Source: an uncultured Oscillospiraceae bacterium
Lineage (GTDB): Bacteria; Bacillota; Clostridia; Oscillospirales; Oscillospiraceae
Assembly: GCA_934636865.1 (NCBI GenBank)
Contig: CAKUBI010000001.1
Location: 62,001 to 126,000 of the forward strand
Reading direction: 5' to 3'
DNA length: 64,000 nt
Below the pieces are notes generated by a model. It was given only the letters and a program-made list of their open reading frames with translations. It had not been told where the DNA came from and made no database searches. A program made the translations under genes and the position numbers. Numbering within the stretch: position 1 is the first letter of the stretch; every line of letters begins with the position of its first letter. This document shows, in pieces, positions 37,757 to 46,653 of this stretch.

Positions 37757-38830
37757 TCAGGCGAGCGGAATATACTCCTTTTCCACATAGCGGCTCGTGT
37801 AAGCGCGCATCACCGCGCCCCACTTCATGCGAAAGCGCACGATATCGCCCACGCGGACTTCCGGCGCGGCGCTCAGATCGAGCAGCGTATGGTCGCTGCT
37901 GCCGCCGAGAATGCGGATGCGGCGATCGAGCGGCACGAGATGCTCGCAGTCGGTATCCTGCGCGCCGCAGGCGATGATGCCGCGCCGCATGGGACCGAGG
38001 TCGGGCCGCTCGTTCACGTGGCCGAAGGCATCGCCGCCGATCTCGCCGATGGGCTTGGAGGCCTTGACCTTGATCTCCACCACCTGCGCCGACAGCGTAA
38101 AGGCGTCCGTGTGCATGCCCGGCACGTCGCAGTGGTTGACCGCGTCGCCGCCGGTGAGCCACAGTTCGCTCAAACGTGCGTGGTTGATCTCCTCGGGCAT
38201 CTCTCCGCGAAGCAGCATCTTATGTCCCAGCGTGGACATGCCGGAAACATAGGGCAGCTCGATTTTGTACTTTGTGCGAAGGTGCCGCGCAATGGCGCAC
38301 AGACCCATCATGTTGTCCCGGCTGGCCTTCACGCCGCCGAAGCACCCGAGGTTCGTCCCCACGCCGCAGAGCGTCAGGCTCTTCTCGCGCAGCACCGCCT
38401 CGGCGGTGCGCTCGATATCGTCGATGTCCTGATAGAAACAGCCCTCGCGAAGATCGCCCATGTCTACGGCGAGGATAATGCCGTGCCGTCTCCCCTGCTT
38501 TTCCGCCTCGCGGGCCAGAAGCCGGATGGTCTCGGGCTCTGACTGAAAGCTGTAGTCCGCCGCGGCGATGACGTTCGCCGTCTCCCACGGCTGCGCGATG
38601 CGCAGCAGGAAGCGCGGCTTCTGCGTTTTCATCGGCGCAAGGTTCTTCACGCGCGAGTCGGCGATCCAGTCGCAGCGGCTGCGCTCGAGCATTTCGACGA
38701 TCGGCGCGTCCGCGCAGAAGCTCTTCGTCACGGCGGCAAAGGTCCTGCCGCCGCGGTGCAGCAGGTCTGCCGCCGCGTTCACGTTTTCAAGAAGCTTCGG
38801 TAAGTCGCAGGTCACTTTCGGATATCCCAT
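37757..38830 (-). CDS. Alanine/ornithine racemase family PLP enzyme
   Basis: The 357-residue fold-type III enzyme carries AVTKSFCAD with K36 as the predicted PLP lysine, as in clostridial ornithine racemase (VTKxxCGD). Other family marks are GVGTNLGCFGG, SGMSTLG and HVNERPDLG. In Clostridium sticklandii such an enzyme feeds D-ornithine to oxidative degradation; no D-ornithine aminomutase genes are seen here. The nearby NhaC antiporter and proC fit amino-acid use, but the substrate is open. AGGAGAGG precedes the ATG. Confidence 0.82.
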   Translation of the reverse strand: MGYPKVTCDLPKLLENVNAAADLLHRGGRTFAAVTKSFCADAPIVEMLERSRCDWIADSRVKNLAPMKTQKPRFLLRIAQPWETANVIAAADYSFQSEPETIRLLAREAEKQGRRHGIILAVDMGDLREGCFYQDIDDIERTAEAVLREKSLTLCGVGTNLGCFGGVKASRDNMMGLCAIARHLRTKYKIELPYVSGMSTLGHKMLLRGEMPEEINHARLSELWLTGGDAVNHCDVPGMHTDAFTLSAQVVEIKVKASKPIGEIGGDAFGHVNERPDLGPMRRGIIACGAQDTDCEHLVPLDRRIRILGGSSDHTLLDLSAAPEVRVGDIVRFRMKWGAVMRAYTSRYVEKEYIPLA

Positions 38831-38870
38831 GTTCTCCTCTCCTTTTCCTTATTTTTCGTCCGTAAAAAGG

Positions 38871-38902
38871 CAGAGAGGCGCGGATGCTTCCGCGCCTCTC
38901 TG
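38871..38902 (-). terminator. Terminator after nhaC
   Basis: CAGAGAGGCGCGGA and TCCGCGCCTCTCTG pair around TGCT; the minus-strand product ends in CCTTTTTAC. Confidence 0.8.
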
Positions 38903-38950
38903 TCTGCGCGGTCTGGCGCGCAAGTGCTGAGAATAGTGAAAAGGATGGGA

Positions 38951-40447
38951 TCAGTTCTTGCTGCTCTTGAGCCACGCCTTGTCCTTGCCGGGCAGAGCGA
39001 AGCCGGGAATGAAGCGGTCAAGGCCCGTGAAGGACAGGAACACGATCGAAACGACCGCGATAATGCCCATCAGGTTGCCGCCGATGATGTCCATGGGCGT
39101 CCAGTCGTGCAGCGGGAACACCGCGGCCGCGATGGCGAGGTAGTAGACCGTGTAGCAGTGCCAGGGCATCAGCATCGAGCCGAACACGCCGAGCGCGTCG
39201 GTATAGGTGGCAAGACGCAGGCGGAGCGTGTAGGCGCTCTTTTCGTCGGCAGTCTCCACGTTTTCCTCGACGATGCTGCGGATCATCGGGGAGAAGGTCG
39301 CGATCTCCGCCGCTTCGTCGGCGAGGGCCGCGTTGCCGAGCATGCACAGAACGCCGCACCAGCCCATGAGGGACTGGACGCTTCTCGAGATCTTGACGAC
39401 GAGCTTCGCCACGGGCTCAAAGGCGTTCATGCTGTTCATGATGCCGCCGAAGGCGGAGATCCACAGCATCATCACGATGGTCCAGCTGCCGGAGCTGCTG
39501 AAGCCCGCGTAAACCATATCATTGAGCCAGCCGGAGATGGTGCAGGTGCCGGCAATGGAGCCGAGGATCAGGGAAGAGAGCATGCCCGCGCCAAGGCAGA
39601 GCAGCGTGCTCACGCCCATGAAGGCAAGGCCGATGACGAGGATCAGGGGGATGACCATGTAGTAGGCGACGCCGTTGCGGACCTGCTCGAGCAGAGCCAG
39701 CGCACCGGGACGCTCGATCGCGAGGGCCTCATAGGTCTCCTCGGGGATGGCGGAGAAGGCGGCCTGAATGTCGCCCTGCGCGCTGGGATAGGACAGGCTG
39801 ACGGCGAAGATCACAACTGCGGTGATGACCGCCACGCCGGCGGACCACACCAGCTGATGCTTCACGCGGTCGATGATCTTAACATCCTGCATGCCGCAGG
39901 AAAGAACGGTGGTGTCGGAGATCATGCCGATGTTGTCGCCAAAGCACGAGCCGCCGGCGCACGCGCCCGTCACGAGCAGCAGGTTGCCGCCGATGAGGTA
40001 GTTCATCCACAGGAAGATCGGCGCGCAGGCCGCAAAGGTGCCCCAGGAGGTACCGGTGGCCAGCGAGACGACGCAGGTGACGATCAGCGCCAGCGGGCCG
40101 ATCGTCTGCGGGGTGACGCCCGCGGACAGCGCGAGGTTGATGACCGACGCGCCGACGCCCGTCGCCATGAAGCACTCGGCCACGGCGTAGGCGAACTGGG
40201 AAATGAAGAAAACTTCGATGATCTTGGACGCGGAGTCAAGACCAATGTGATAAACAGTGTTGAAGTCAACGCGGTTGGTGTACATCGCCACCGCGATGGC
40301 GACAAAGACAGCGATCGGACCTGCCAGCAGCAGGTCGAGCTCGGCGATCAGGATGAGCAGGACCAATACGATCAGGGGAACAAACTTCAGAATCGCGATA
40401 AACAGTGTGTTTTCCCTCGGGGCTTTCTGTGTCTTTTCTTTTTGCAT
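38951..40447 (-). CDS. NhaC-family sodium/proton or sodium/amino-acid antiporter
   Basis: The 498-residue protein has about 11-12 membrane spans and the NhaC-type motifs SLATGTSWGTFAACAPIF and GSCFGDNIGMISDTTVLSCG. Members exchange sodium for protons or carry dicarboxylate or amino-acid pairs (for example malate-lactate antiport). A GGAGAG site precedes the ATG and its leader holds two hairpins. It lies between an amino-acid racemase and proC, which may point to an amino-acid substrate. Confidence 0.9.
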   Translation of the reverse strand: MQKEKTQKAPRENTLFIAILKFVPLIVLVLLILIAELDLLLAGPIAVFVAIAVAMYTNRVDFNTVYHIGLDSASKIIEVFFISQFAYAVAECFMATGVGASVINLALSAGVTPQTIGPLALIVTCVVSLATGTSWGTFAACAPIFLWMNYLIGGNLLLVTGACAGGSCFGDNIGMISDTTVLSCGMQDVKIIDRVKHQLVWSAGVAVITAVVIFAVSLSYPSAQGDIQAAFSAIPEETYEALAIERPGALALLEQVRNGVAYYMVIPLILVIGLAFMGVSTLLCLGAGMLSSLILGSIAGTCTISGWLNDMVYAGFSSSGSWTIVMMLWISAFGGIMNSMNAFEPVAKLVVKISRSVQSLMGWCGVLCMLGNAALADEAAEIATFSPMIRSIVEENVETADEKSAYTLRLRLATYTDALGVFGSMLMPWHCYTVYYLAIAAAVFPLHDWTPMDIIGGNLMGIIAVVSIVFLSFTGLDRFIPGFALPGKDKAWLKSSKN

Positions 40448-40474
40448 GGTTTTCTCTCCTCTTTTTTACGTCGA

Positions 40475-40525
40475 AGTGTGGTTATTCATCGAATCACACT
40501 GCCTCCGGCCTCCTAAAACCGGAGG
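40475..40525 (-). promoter_or_regulatory. Two hairpins in the nhaC leader
   Basis: AGTGTG/CACACT (40475-40500) and CCTCCGG/CCGGAGG (40502-40525) lie back to back 28 bases upstream of the nhaC start codon. No known riboswitch is recognised. Confidence 0.4.
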
Positions 40526-40692
40526 GCGTGAAAACAAACAGGACATGCGGCTCCCTGCCGCCGGAAAACGATGCTCATACAGCGCTGCTGCACAAGTAAA
40601 GCTTTTAAAAAGTCTCTATGTTTCTGATCGATATTGAATTGTTGCTCCCGTCGGTAAATGGGCGGAAGGGCGTTCCCCCTCCTTTGATTTTT

Positions 40693-41499
40693 TTACTCCG
40701 CGCCTTTTTGCAGCGCGGCGTTTTTCTCGTAGGCCGCGATCACGGCGTTGAACACCGCGCCGCGGAAGCCCGCTGTCTCCAGCGCCCGCACGCCCTGGAT
40801 GGTCGTGCCCGCCGGGGAGCAGACGCGGTCCTTGAGGCTTTCCGGATGCTCGCCGGTCTCGAGGATCATTTTAGCCGTGCCGAGCATCATCTGCGCGGCA
40901 TACTGGATGGCCGCCGCGCGCGGCAGCCCGCAGGCAACGCCGCCGTCGGCCAGCGCTTCGATAAACATTGCGGCAAAGGCCGGGCCGCAGCCGGCGACCG
41001 CCGAGCCCGCGTCCTGGAGCCTTTCCTCCAGCGGGAAGAGCCTTCCCGCGCCCGCCATACAGGCAAGGAACGCGTCCAGCTCCTCCTGCGGGCAGTTTTC
41101 GCTGCACGCGTAGAAGATCACGCCCTCGCCCACGGCCGCGGGCATATTCGGCATGATGCGGATCACGGGATATGCCCCGCCCGCAAGCTCCCGGATACGC
41201 GCGATGGTCAGTCCCGCCGCCATGCTGACGAGCACGGGCGCTTTTTCCCGCGCCCTGAGCACCGGCGCGATACCATCGAGCATGTCCGCCATCATCTGCG
41301 GCTTGACGCCGAGAAACAGCTGGTCCGCCCGCTCTGCCGCCGCGGCGTTATCGCAGACCGACGCGCCGATGCGCGCGGCCAGCGCCTGCGCCTTTTCCGG
41401 CGTGCGGTTGGCAAGCAGGATCTCCGCCTTGCCGCTCTTTGCCGCGGCGCTTGCCAGCGCGCCGCCCATGTTGCCCGTGCCGATAAATCCGATCTTCAT
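40693..41499 (-). CDS. proC: Pyrroline-5-carboxylate reductase
   Basis: The 268-residue enzyme makes proline from pyrroline-5-carboxylate with NAD(P)H. It starts MKIGFIGTGNMGGAL (Rossmann loop), has LLANRTPEKA and the C-terminal family block CSPAGTTIQGVRALETAGFRGAV. AAAGGAAT precedes the ATG at 41499; earlier codons in frame lie in a hairpin. It is monocistronic; no proA or proB is seen. Confidence 0.95.
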   Translation of the reverse strand: MKIGFIGTGNMGGALASAAAKSGKAEILLANRTPEKAQALAARIGASVCDNAAAAERADQLFLGVKPQMMADMLDGIAPVLRAREKAPVLVSMAAGLTIARIRELAGGAYPVIRIMPNMPAAVGEGVIFYACSENCPQEELDAFLACMAGAGRLFPLEERLQDAGSAVAGCGPAFAAMFIEALADGGVACGLPRAAAIQYAAQMMLGTAKMILETGEHPESLKDRVCSPAGTTIQGVRALETAGFRGAVFNAVIAAYEKNAALQKGAE

Positions 41500-41517
41500 A
41501 ATGATAAAATTCCTTTC

Positions 41518-41563
41518 AGTATACTTTTCACAAGGCCCTCCGGGCCGATGGGAAAAGTATACT
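41518..41563. promoter_or_regulatory. Nested inverted repeat upstream of proC
   Basis: Perfect 12-bp outer arms AGTATACTTTTC and GAAAAGTATACT enclose a GGCCC/GGGCC inner stem. It ends 19 bp before the proC start. It may be an mRNA leader hairpin or a regulator dyad. Confidence 0.5.
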
Positions 41564-41589
41564 ACGATCTGCATCCATGTCAAATGGCG

Positions 41590-41625
41590 CGAGGGAGGAA
41601 AAACGGAACCGTTTCTCCTCCCTCG
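41590..41625 (-). terminator. Terminator of the SDR-gcvP operon
   Basis: CGAGGGAGGA and TCCTCCCTCG (41590-41599, 41616-41625) with an inner ACGG/CCGT pair, 79 bp after the last gene. Confidence 0.55.
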
Positions 41626-41704
41626 GGGTAAACGGTGATCTCACTGCCGTTTAGATGCCGATATTCTGCTGTTTTTGCCGCACGGGCCGCGGCCTGAAAT
41701 GCTC

Positions 41705-42490
41705 TTACGCGGTCTCGCCGCCGTCAAGAGGAATATGCTGGCCGGTGATGTACTTCGCTTCGTCGGAAGCGAGGAACGCGTACAGCGCGGCGACCTCCGC
41801 GGGGTCGGCGTGGCGCTGCATGGGGATGCCCTTGTTGCACTCTTCGAACATCTCCTGGGTGTACTCGGCCTCCTGCATGGGCGTGAGGACGTAGCCCGGG
41901 CAGATGCAGTTGCAGCGGATCCACGGCGCGTGCTCGAGCGCGACGGAGCGGACGAGGTTGATGACGGCGGCCTTGGACGCGTTGTAGTCGGTATAGAAGG
42001 GGTGGCCCTCCATGCCGTTCGTGGACGCGGTGCAGAGGATGACGCCGGGGTTATCCTTGCTCTTATCCTGCTTCATGCGCTTGAGGGCCTCCATGATGCA
42101 AAGGCACATGCCGTCAAGGTTCACGCCCATCACGCGCTTCCACTGGGCAAAATCCGTCTCGATGAACTTCTTGCGGATGGAGATGCCCGCGTTGGAGATC
42201 AGAATGTCGATGCCGCCGAGGATCTTGTCCATTTCGGCGAACGCATTCCTGACGCTCTCTTCGCTGCTGACGTCGGCCTTGACCGTGCCGGCGAGGCCGG
42301 GAATTTCCTGCTTGAGGGCGTCGAAGGCTTTTTCGTTGTAGTCGAATACAACGACTTTTGCGCCCTCGAGGACAAAGCGGTTCGCCGTTGCCTTGCCGAT
42401 GCCCGAGGCACCGCCGGTCACAACGACGCGCTTGCCCTTAAGCTCGGGGTAAAGTGCGCGGGACTCGAAATGGTAATCCTGTTTCAACAT
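41705..42490 (-). CDS. Short-chain dehydrogenase/reductase (SDR2)
   Basis: The 261-residue NAD(P)-dependent oxidoreductase has TGGASGIG for cofactor binding, the SNAG motif (LISNAGISIR) and catalytic Tyr-x3-Lys in TDYNASKAA. The substrate is unknown. It is the last gene of an operon with a split glycine decarboxylase, a NAD kinase-like protein and a second SDR; a polyol or hydroxy-acid substrate is typical for such proteins. Confidence 0.85.
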   Translation of the reverse strand: MLKQDYHFESRALYPELKGKRVVVTGGASGIGKATANRFVLEGAKVVVFDYNEKAFDALKQEIPGLAGTVKADVSSEESVRNAFAEMDKILGGIDILISNAGISIRKKFIETDFAQWKRVMGVNLDGMCLCIMEALKRMKQDKSKDNPGVILCTASTNGMEGHPFYTDYNASKAAVINLVRSVALEHAPWIRCNCICPGYVLTPMQEAEYTQEMFEECNKGIPMQRHADPAEVAALYAFLASDEAKYITGQHIPLDGGETA

Positions 42491-42528
42491 GATCCTGCTC
42501 TCCTTTTCTTAATAGTGCGTATTTTATA

Positions 42529-43635
42529 TTATTCCGTCCCGATGCGGCACATCTGCTCCTCCTGGTAATCCACGATCACACGGATGTATCCGCAGAGCAT
42601 TTTGTCCACCGCCTCGCTGCCGGTGTCCACCAATAGGGCGCGACCCCGGAGGTGGAATAATTTCTCCTTTGTGGCGAGAACGTGAAGGTTCTCCTTTCCA
42701 ATGCGGCGGATGACCTCCGCACTGAGCTGCTGGTTGCCGCGGCCGAGCAGGTAGCCCTGTCCGCCGGTCGGCGTTAAGATCAAATGCGTCGGCTTTTCGG
42801 AAAGCCGCTTTAAAATGTCCGCTTCGCTGAGGTCGGACTGCACAAGCTTTTTGTTGCAGATCAGGTCCACGCCGATGAGCGTATCAGGAAGCCCCAGCTC
42901 ATCCATCAGCGTGCGGGTCGTGGAGCCGGGGCCGACGAGATAGTAGGTGTCGGGCTTCAGGCGCTCGATCATCTCGTCGGCAATGGCGCACTGCTGGGCG
43001 TGCTCGCTCACGGGCGAGGGGGCCTTGCCGTGCTGCATGTAGTCGCGCTCGTCGGGCACGGTGAGGTAGCCGTAAAGACTCGTGCTCACGCGTCCGTCGC
43101 GGTAGGCCGCCTCGTCGATATCGACGACCTCGGCCTCGTAGGTATGGCGGCAGCGGCCCTCGAGGTATTTGAGTGCGAGCCTGCCCGCCGCTTCGGGGCG
43201 GATGGCGTACACGGGGGAATGGATCTTCACGCCCGCGGGAATGCCGATGGCGACCGCCTTGTCCCCCAGGGCTGCGTAAACGTCGCGCGCCGTGCCGTCG
43301 CCGCCGGCGAAGAGCAGCAGGTCCGCGTCCTTCATCGCCTGCGCGGCACGTCTGGTATCGTCCGCGGTCGTTTCCGCTCCGGTCTCATACACGCGCTCTA
43401 CGTTGGGGAAGCCTAAGCCTTTGACGAGCGACTCGCCCATCTCCCCGCCCGCGCACAGGACCGTCAGCTCCTCTTTAAGCGGCAGGAGTTCTCTGAGCGC
43501 GATCTCCGCACGCTCCCCGGAATGCCGGACGGCGCCGAGGCGGGCGGCTTCCGCCGCCACGCCGTCGGTGCCCTTGAGTCCTACGCTGCCGCCCATCCCT
43601 GCAATGGGATTTACGATCAGCCCTAAGGTTTTCAC
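42529..43635 (-). CDS. ATP-NAD kinase family protein (AcoX-like)
   Basis: The 368-residue protein has the kinase N-terminus LGLIVNPIAGMGGSVGLKG and the GGDGT motif (LLFAGGDGTARDVYAAL), the nucleotide site of NAD and diacylglycerol kinases. It is longer than housekeeping NadK and resembles AcoX of acetoin clusters, whose function is not settled. The start is GTG at 43635, overlapping the gcvPB stop (GTGA), so it is coupled to glycine decarboxylase. It may adjust NADPH supply for the SDR partners; that is inference. Confidence 0.75.
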   Translation of the reverse strand: MKTLGLIVNPIAGMGGSVGLKGTDGVAAEAARLGAVRHSGERAEIALRELLPLKEELTVLCAGGEMGESLVKGLGFPNVERVYETGAETTADDTRRAAQAMKDADLLLFAGGDGTARDVYAALGDKAVAIGIPAGVKIHSPVYAIRPEAAGRLALKYLEGRCRHTYEAEVVDIDEAAYRDGRVSTSLYGYLTVPDERDYMQHGKAPSPVSEHAQQCAIADEMIERLKPDTYYLVGPGSTTRTLMDELGLPDTLIGVDLICNKKLVQSDLSEADILKRLSEKPTHLILTPTGGQGYLLGRGNQQLSAEVIRRIGKENLHVLATKEKLFHLRGRALLVDTGSEAVDKMLCGYIRVIVDYQEEQMCRIGTE

Positions 43636-45197
43636 TGGAACTTGCGCAGATAGCAGCGCCAGGTCACGGCCCACTGCTCGGGATCGTCCATGTTGGACTC
43701 GTCGAGCTGGTGGCACACGCTCTGATACGGCGCGTTCTTGACCTTTTCAGGATCGGTGTACGCCTCGTTGAAGACGTACTTGAGCGTCTCGATGTACTCG
43801 TCGATGTCCTCCTTGGACGGGGTCTCGGTGGGCTCGAGGGTCATCGGCTCGGGAACATAATAGGGGTGGTGGCTCTGCCAATAATGCATGCCGAAGTCCA
43901 TCATGCGGCGCTGAACGTCCGCCGTGCCGACGCCGGTCTCCTTGGCGAGGGTCTCGAGCGTGTAGCGGCACTGCTCGATGCGCTGCTTGCCGGGGATGTA
44001 GGGCGCGTCCACGCAGTGCAGCTCCATGAGCTTTTTGAACATGTAGTTGTTGTTCAGCACCGCGGTCTTGGCGACCTGATAGAGGCCCTCGGGGCCGAGG
44101 GAGCGGATCCAGGCATAGGCCTTGAGCACGACCGGCGCAACGCCGTTGAACTCGCGGATCTTGCCGATGGCGGAGGGGTTGTTGGTGGTCTCGTAGTCGT
44201 AGAAGTACTTCTCGCCGTCGAAGCCGATCAGCGGCGCGGGCAGGAACTTCTCGAGCTCCTTCGAGCAGCCGACTGCGCCGCAGGCGGGGCCGCCGCAGCC
44301 GTGCGGCGTGGAGAAGGTCTTGTGCAGGTTGAAGAAGCACATATCAAAGCCGGCGTCGCGCGCGCGGGTCACGCCGAGAAGGCCGTTGGCGTTCGCCTGG
44401 TCGTAGGCGCACAGGCCGCCGTGCTCGTGCACGAGCTTGGTGAACTTCAGAACGTTCTTGTTGTAAACGCCGGTATCCTCAGGGTTTGCGACGAAGAAGG
44501 CCGCGGTGTGCTCGTTGACGGCCGCCTTGAACGCCTCGTAGTCGGGATAGCCGTTCTCATCCGGGTGCAGGTAGATGATCTTGAAGCCCTTGACGTGGGG
44601 AGCCGCTGCATCCGAGGGGTGGGAGTAGATCGTGGTGATGATCTCGTTGCGCTCGTTCTCCTCGCCGCGGGACTTATAGTAGGCGTACACGAGGGACGCC
44701 ATGCCCAGGATGCCCTGGGAGCCGCCGCTGGGCTGGAAGGAGAAGCGGTCCATGCCGGAGATCTCGCACATATACTTGCCGGTATTGTACATGATCTCCA
44801 TGATGCCCTGGCAGGTGCTCTCGTCCTGCAGGGGGTGCATCTCGCGCATCTGCGGGAGGTTTGCGAGCTGGTCGTTGACCTTGGGGCTGTACTTGACGGT
44901 GCAGGTGCCCTGGCCGATCTCGATGTTCACGTCGGCGCCGAGTGTCTCCTGCGCAAGGCGGGAGTAGTGGCGCAGCACACGGGGCTGGGAAATCTCAGGA
45001 AGGGCCGGAGCCTCCTTGCGCTTGAGGAATTCGGGAAGCGCGTTCACGCCCTCCACGCTCGCGGCGACCTGCGCATCGGCCTTGTTGACCAGAATGCCGC
45101 GCTCGCCGTGCCGGCTCAGCTCGAAAATAACAGGCTCGTCCCACTTGGCCTGATGGAATCCGGTACGGACCTTGGAACTTCTATCGATCTTTTTCAT
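43632..45197 (-). CDS. gcvPB: Glycine dehydrogenase (decarboxylating) subunit 2
   Basis: The 521-residue C-terminal half of the split P-protein has the PLP lysine in NLHKTFSTPHGCGGPACG (K293) and YGHGTCTVKYSP-like GTCTVKYSPKVN. With subunit 1 it decarboxylates glycine and passes the aminomethyl group to the lipoyl H-protein. GAGAGGA precedes the start. No gcvT, gcvH or lpd is present in the window. Confidence 0.95.
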   Translation of the reverse strand: MKKIDRSSKVRTGFHQAKWDEPVIFELSRHGERGILVNKADAQVAASVEGVNALPEFLKRKEAPALPEISQPRVLRHYSRLAQETLGADVNIEIGQGTCTVKYSPKVNDQLANLPQMREMHPLQDESTCQGIMEIMYNTGKYMCEISGMDRFSFQPSGGSQGILGMASLVYAYYKSRGEENERNEIITTIYSHPSDAAAPHVKGFKIIYLHPDENGYPDYEAFKAAVNEHTAAFFVANPEDTGVYNKNVLKFTKLVHEHGGLCAYDQANANGLLGVTRARDAGFDMCFFNLHKTFSTPHGCGGPACGAVGCSKELEKFLPAPLIGFDGEKYFYDYETTNNPSAIGKIREFNGVAPVVLKAYAWIRSLGPEGLYQVAKTAVLNNNYMFKKLMELHCVDAPYIPGKQRIEQCRYTLETLAKETGVGTADVQRRMMDFGMHYWQSHHPYYVPEPMTLEPTETPSKEDIDEYIETLKYVFNEAYTDPEKVKNAPYQSVCHQLDESNMDDPEQWAVTWRCYLRKFQ

Positions 45198-45213
45198 GTT
45201 CTTTCCTCTCCTT

Positions 45214-46611
45214 TCAGCCCAGGATCTCGCTCAGCGCGGAAACGAGCGTGTCGATATCCTCCTTGGTGTGGACCTCCGTCACGCAGTACATGGCGCACTG
45301 GCCGAGCGCGGGGAAGTCGCGGGAGAGATCCTTGCCGCCGAAGATGTGCTTTTCGAGCAGCGCCTTGTTGATCTCCTCGACCGTCTTGCCGGTCTTGTTG
45401 AAATCCAGAACGAACTCCTTGAAGAACGGCGCGGAGAAGCGCAGGGAGACGTTGGGCAGGGCCGCGAGCTTCTTGGCGGCGTACTGGGCGTTCTGCATGA
45501 TGGTCTCGCCGACCTCCTGCATGCCCTGGGGTCCCATGGTGGCAAGATACACGCCGGCGGTGATGCCCCAGAGGGCGGTTTGCGTGCCGACATATTCCTT
45601 GGCCTTGTCGCGCAGGTGACCGAAGGAAGTACGGTCATACGCAACGTCGGCGAAAGCATACTCGCCTTCGGTGTTGGTGCGGCAGATACCGAACAGGCGC
45701 GAGGGGAACTCGAGAACGTAGGTCGGGTCGTCCATCGTGGCCATGAAGCCGGACTGGCCGCCGCCGTAGTTCATGTGGATGCCGAGCGGCTGCAGGTCGC
45801 CGCAGACGATGTCCGCGCCGTAGCTGTGCGGGACGGCGACAACGCCGAGGGAGATGGGGTCCACGCCCACGACGCACTGAGCACCCGCGTCGTGCGCGGC
45901 GTTCGCGATCTCGCGGGCGCTGATCTCAAGACCGCCGAAGTAGTTGGGGTTCTCGAAGTAGACAACGCCGATGGAATCGTTGAGCTTGCTCTTGAGGTCG
46001 GCAAGATCGACGCAGCCGGTCTTGTCGTCGCACTTGACCTCCTCGATCTGGAGGTCCGGCGTGCAGTAGTTCTTGATGACGGCGAGCTTCTCGCGGTCCA
46101 TGGAGCCGGGAACGAGAACGCCGGTGCGCCCCGCGACGCGGGAGCCCATGCGGATGGCGGTCGCCGCGGCCTGGGCGTAGTCCATCGTCGGAACGTTGAC
46201 CACTTCCATGTCGAGCAGCTCTGCCATCATGCTCTCATACTCGAACAGGCTCTGGAAGCGGCCGAAGTCGTTGTAGCTCTCGCCGCCGTAAGCGGTGAGG
46301 AACTCGCCCTTGCCGTTGATCTCGTCGCAGATGGCGGGGACATAGTGCTGATAGCAGCCCGCGCCGAGGAAGTTGAGGTTATCCGCGCAGGAGCTGTTCT
46401 TCTTGAGGAGCTTCTCCACGTGGCGGCGCAGCTCGTACTCGGAGCCGAACGCCTCGGGCAGGTTCATGTTGTCTTTCAGAATGATCTCGTCGGGCACTTC
46501 TTCGTGCAGCTCTTCGAGAGAGGTCAGGCCGATCTCACGCAGCATCTCCTGCTCCACTTCGGGAACGGAGTTGGGGATGTAAGGATGGCTCTTGAAGCCT
46601 TTCACACTCAT
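45214..46611 (-). CDS. gcvPA: Glycine dehydrogenase (decarboxylating) subunit 1
   Basis: The 465-residue N-terminal half of the split P-protein has FLGAGCYQHYVPAICDEI, TAYGGESYNDFGRFQSLFEYE (family consensus TPYQPEISQGxLQxxFEYQ, so some positions differ) and TPDLQIEEVKCDDKTG. The usual TPYQPE is TAYGGE, which may alter substrate contacts. It is 16 bp before gcvPB and follows SDR1 by 42 bp. Confidence 0.92.
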   Translation of the reverse strand: MSVKGFKSHPYIPNSVPEVEQEMLREIGLTSLEELHEEVPDEIILKDNMNLPEAFGSEYELRRHVEKLLKKNSSCADNLNFLGAGCYQHYVPAICDEINGKGEFLTAYGGESYNDFGRFQSLFEYESMMAELLDMEVVNVPTMDYAQAAATAIRMGSRVAGRTGVLVPGSMDREKLAVIKNYCTPDLQIEEVKCDDKTGCVDLADLKSKLNDSIGVVYFENPNYFGGLEISAREIANAAHDAGAQCVVGVDPISLGVVAVPHSYGADIVCGDLQPLGIHMNYGGGQSGFMATMDDPTYVLEFPSRLFGICRTNTEGEYAFADVAYDRTSFGHLRDKAKEYVGTQTALWGITAGVYLATMGPQGMQEVGETIMQNAQYAAKKLAALPNVSLRFSAPFFKEFVLDFNKTGKTVEEINKALLEKHIFGGKDLSRDFPALGQCAMYCVTEVHTKEDIDTLVSALSEILG

Positions 46612-46653
46612 TACAGTCGTCCTTTCTGTCTATTTCAAAAAATCAGATTTCTT

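Noticed and set aside
46612..46653. Glycine riboswitch in front of the gcvP genes
   Set aside because: The gaps before gcvPA and gcvPB are 42 and 16 bp, too short, and the leader of SDR1 lacks the tandem glycine aptamer core.
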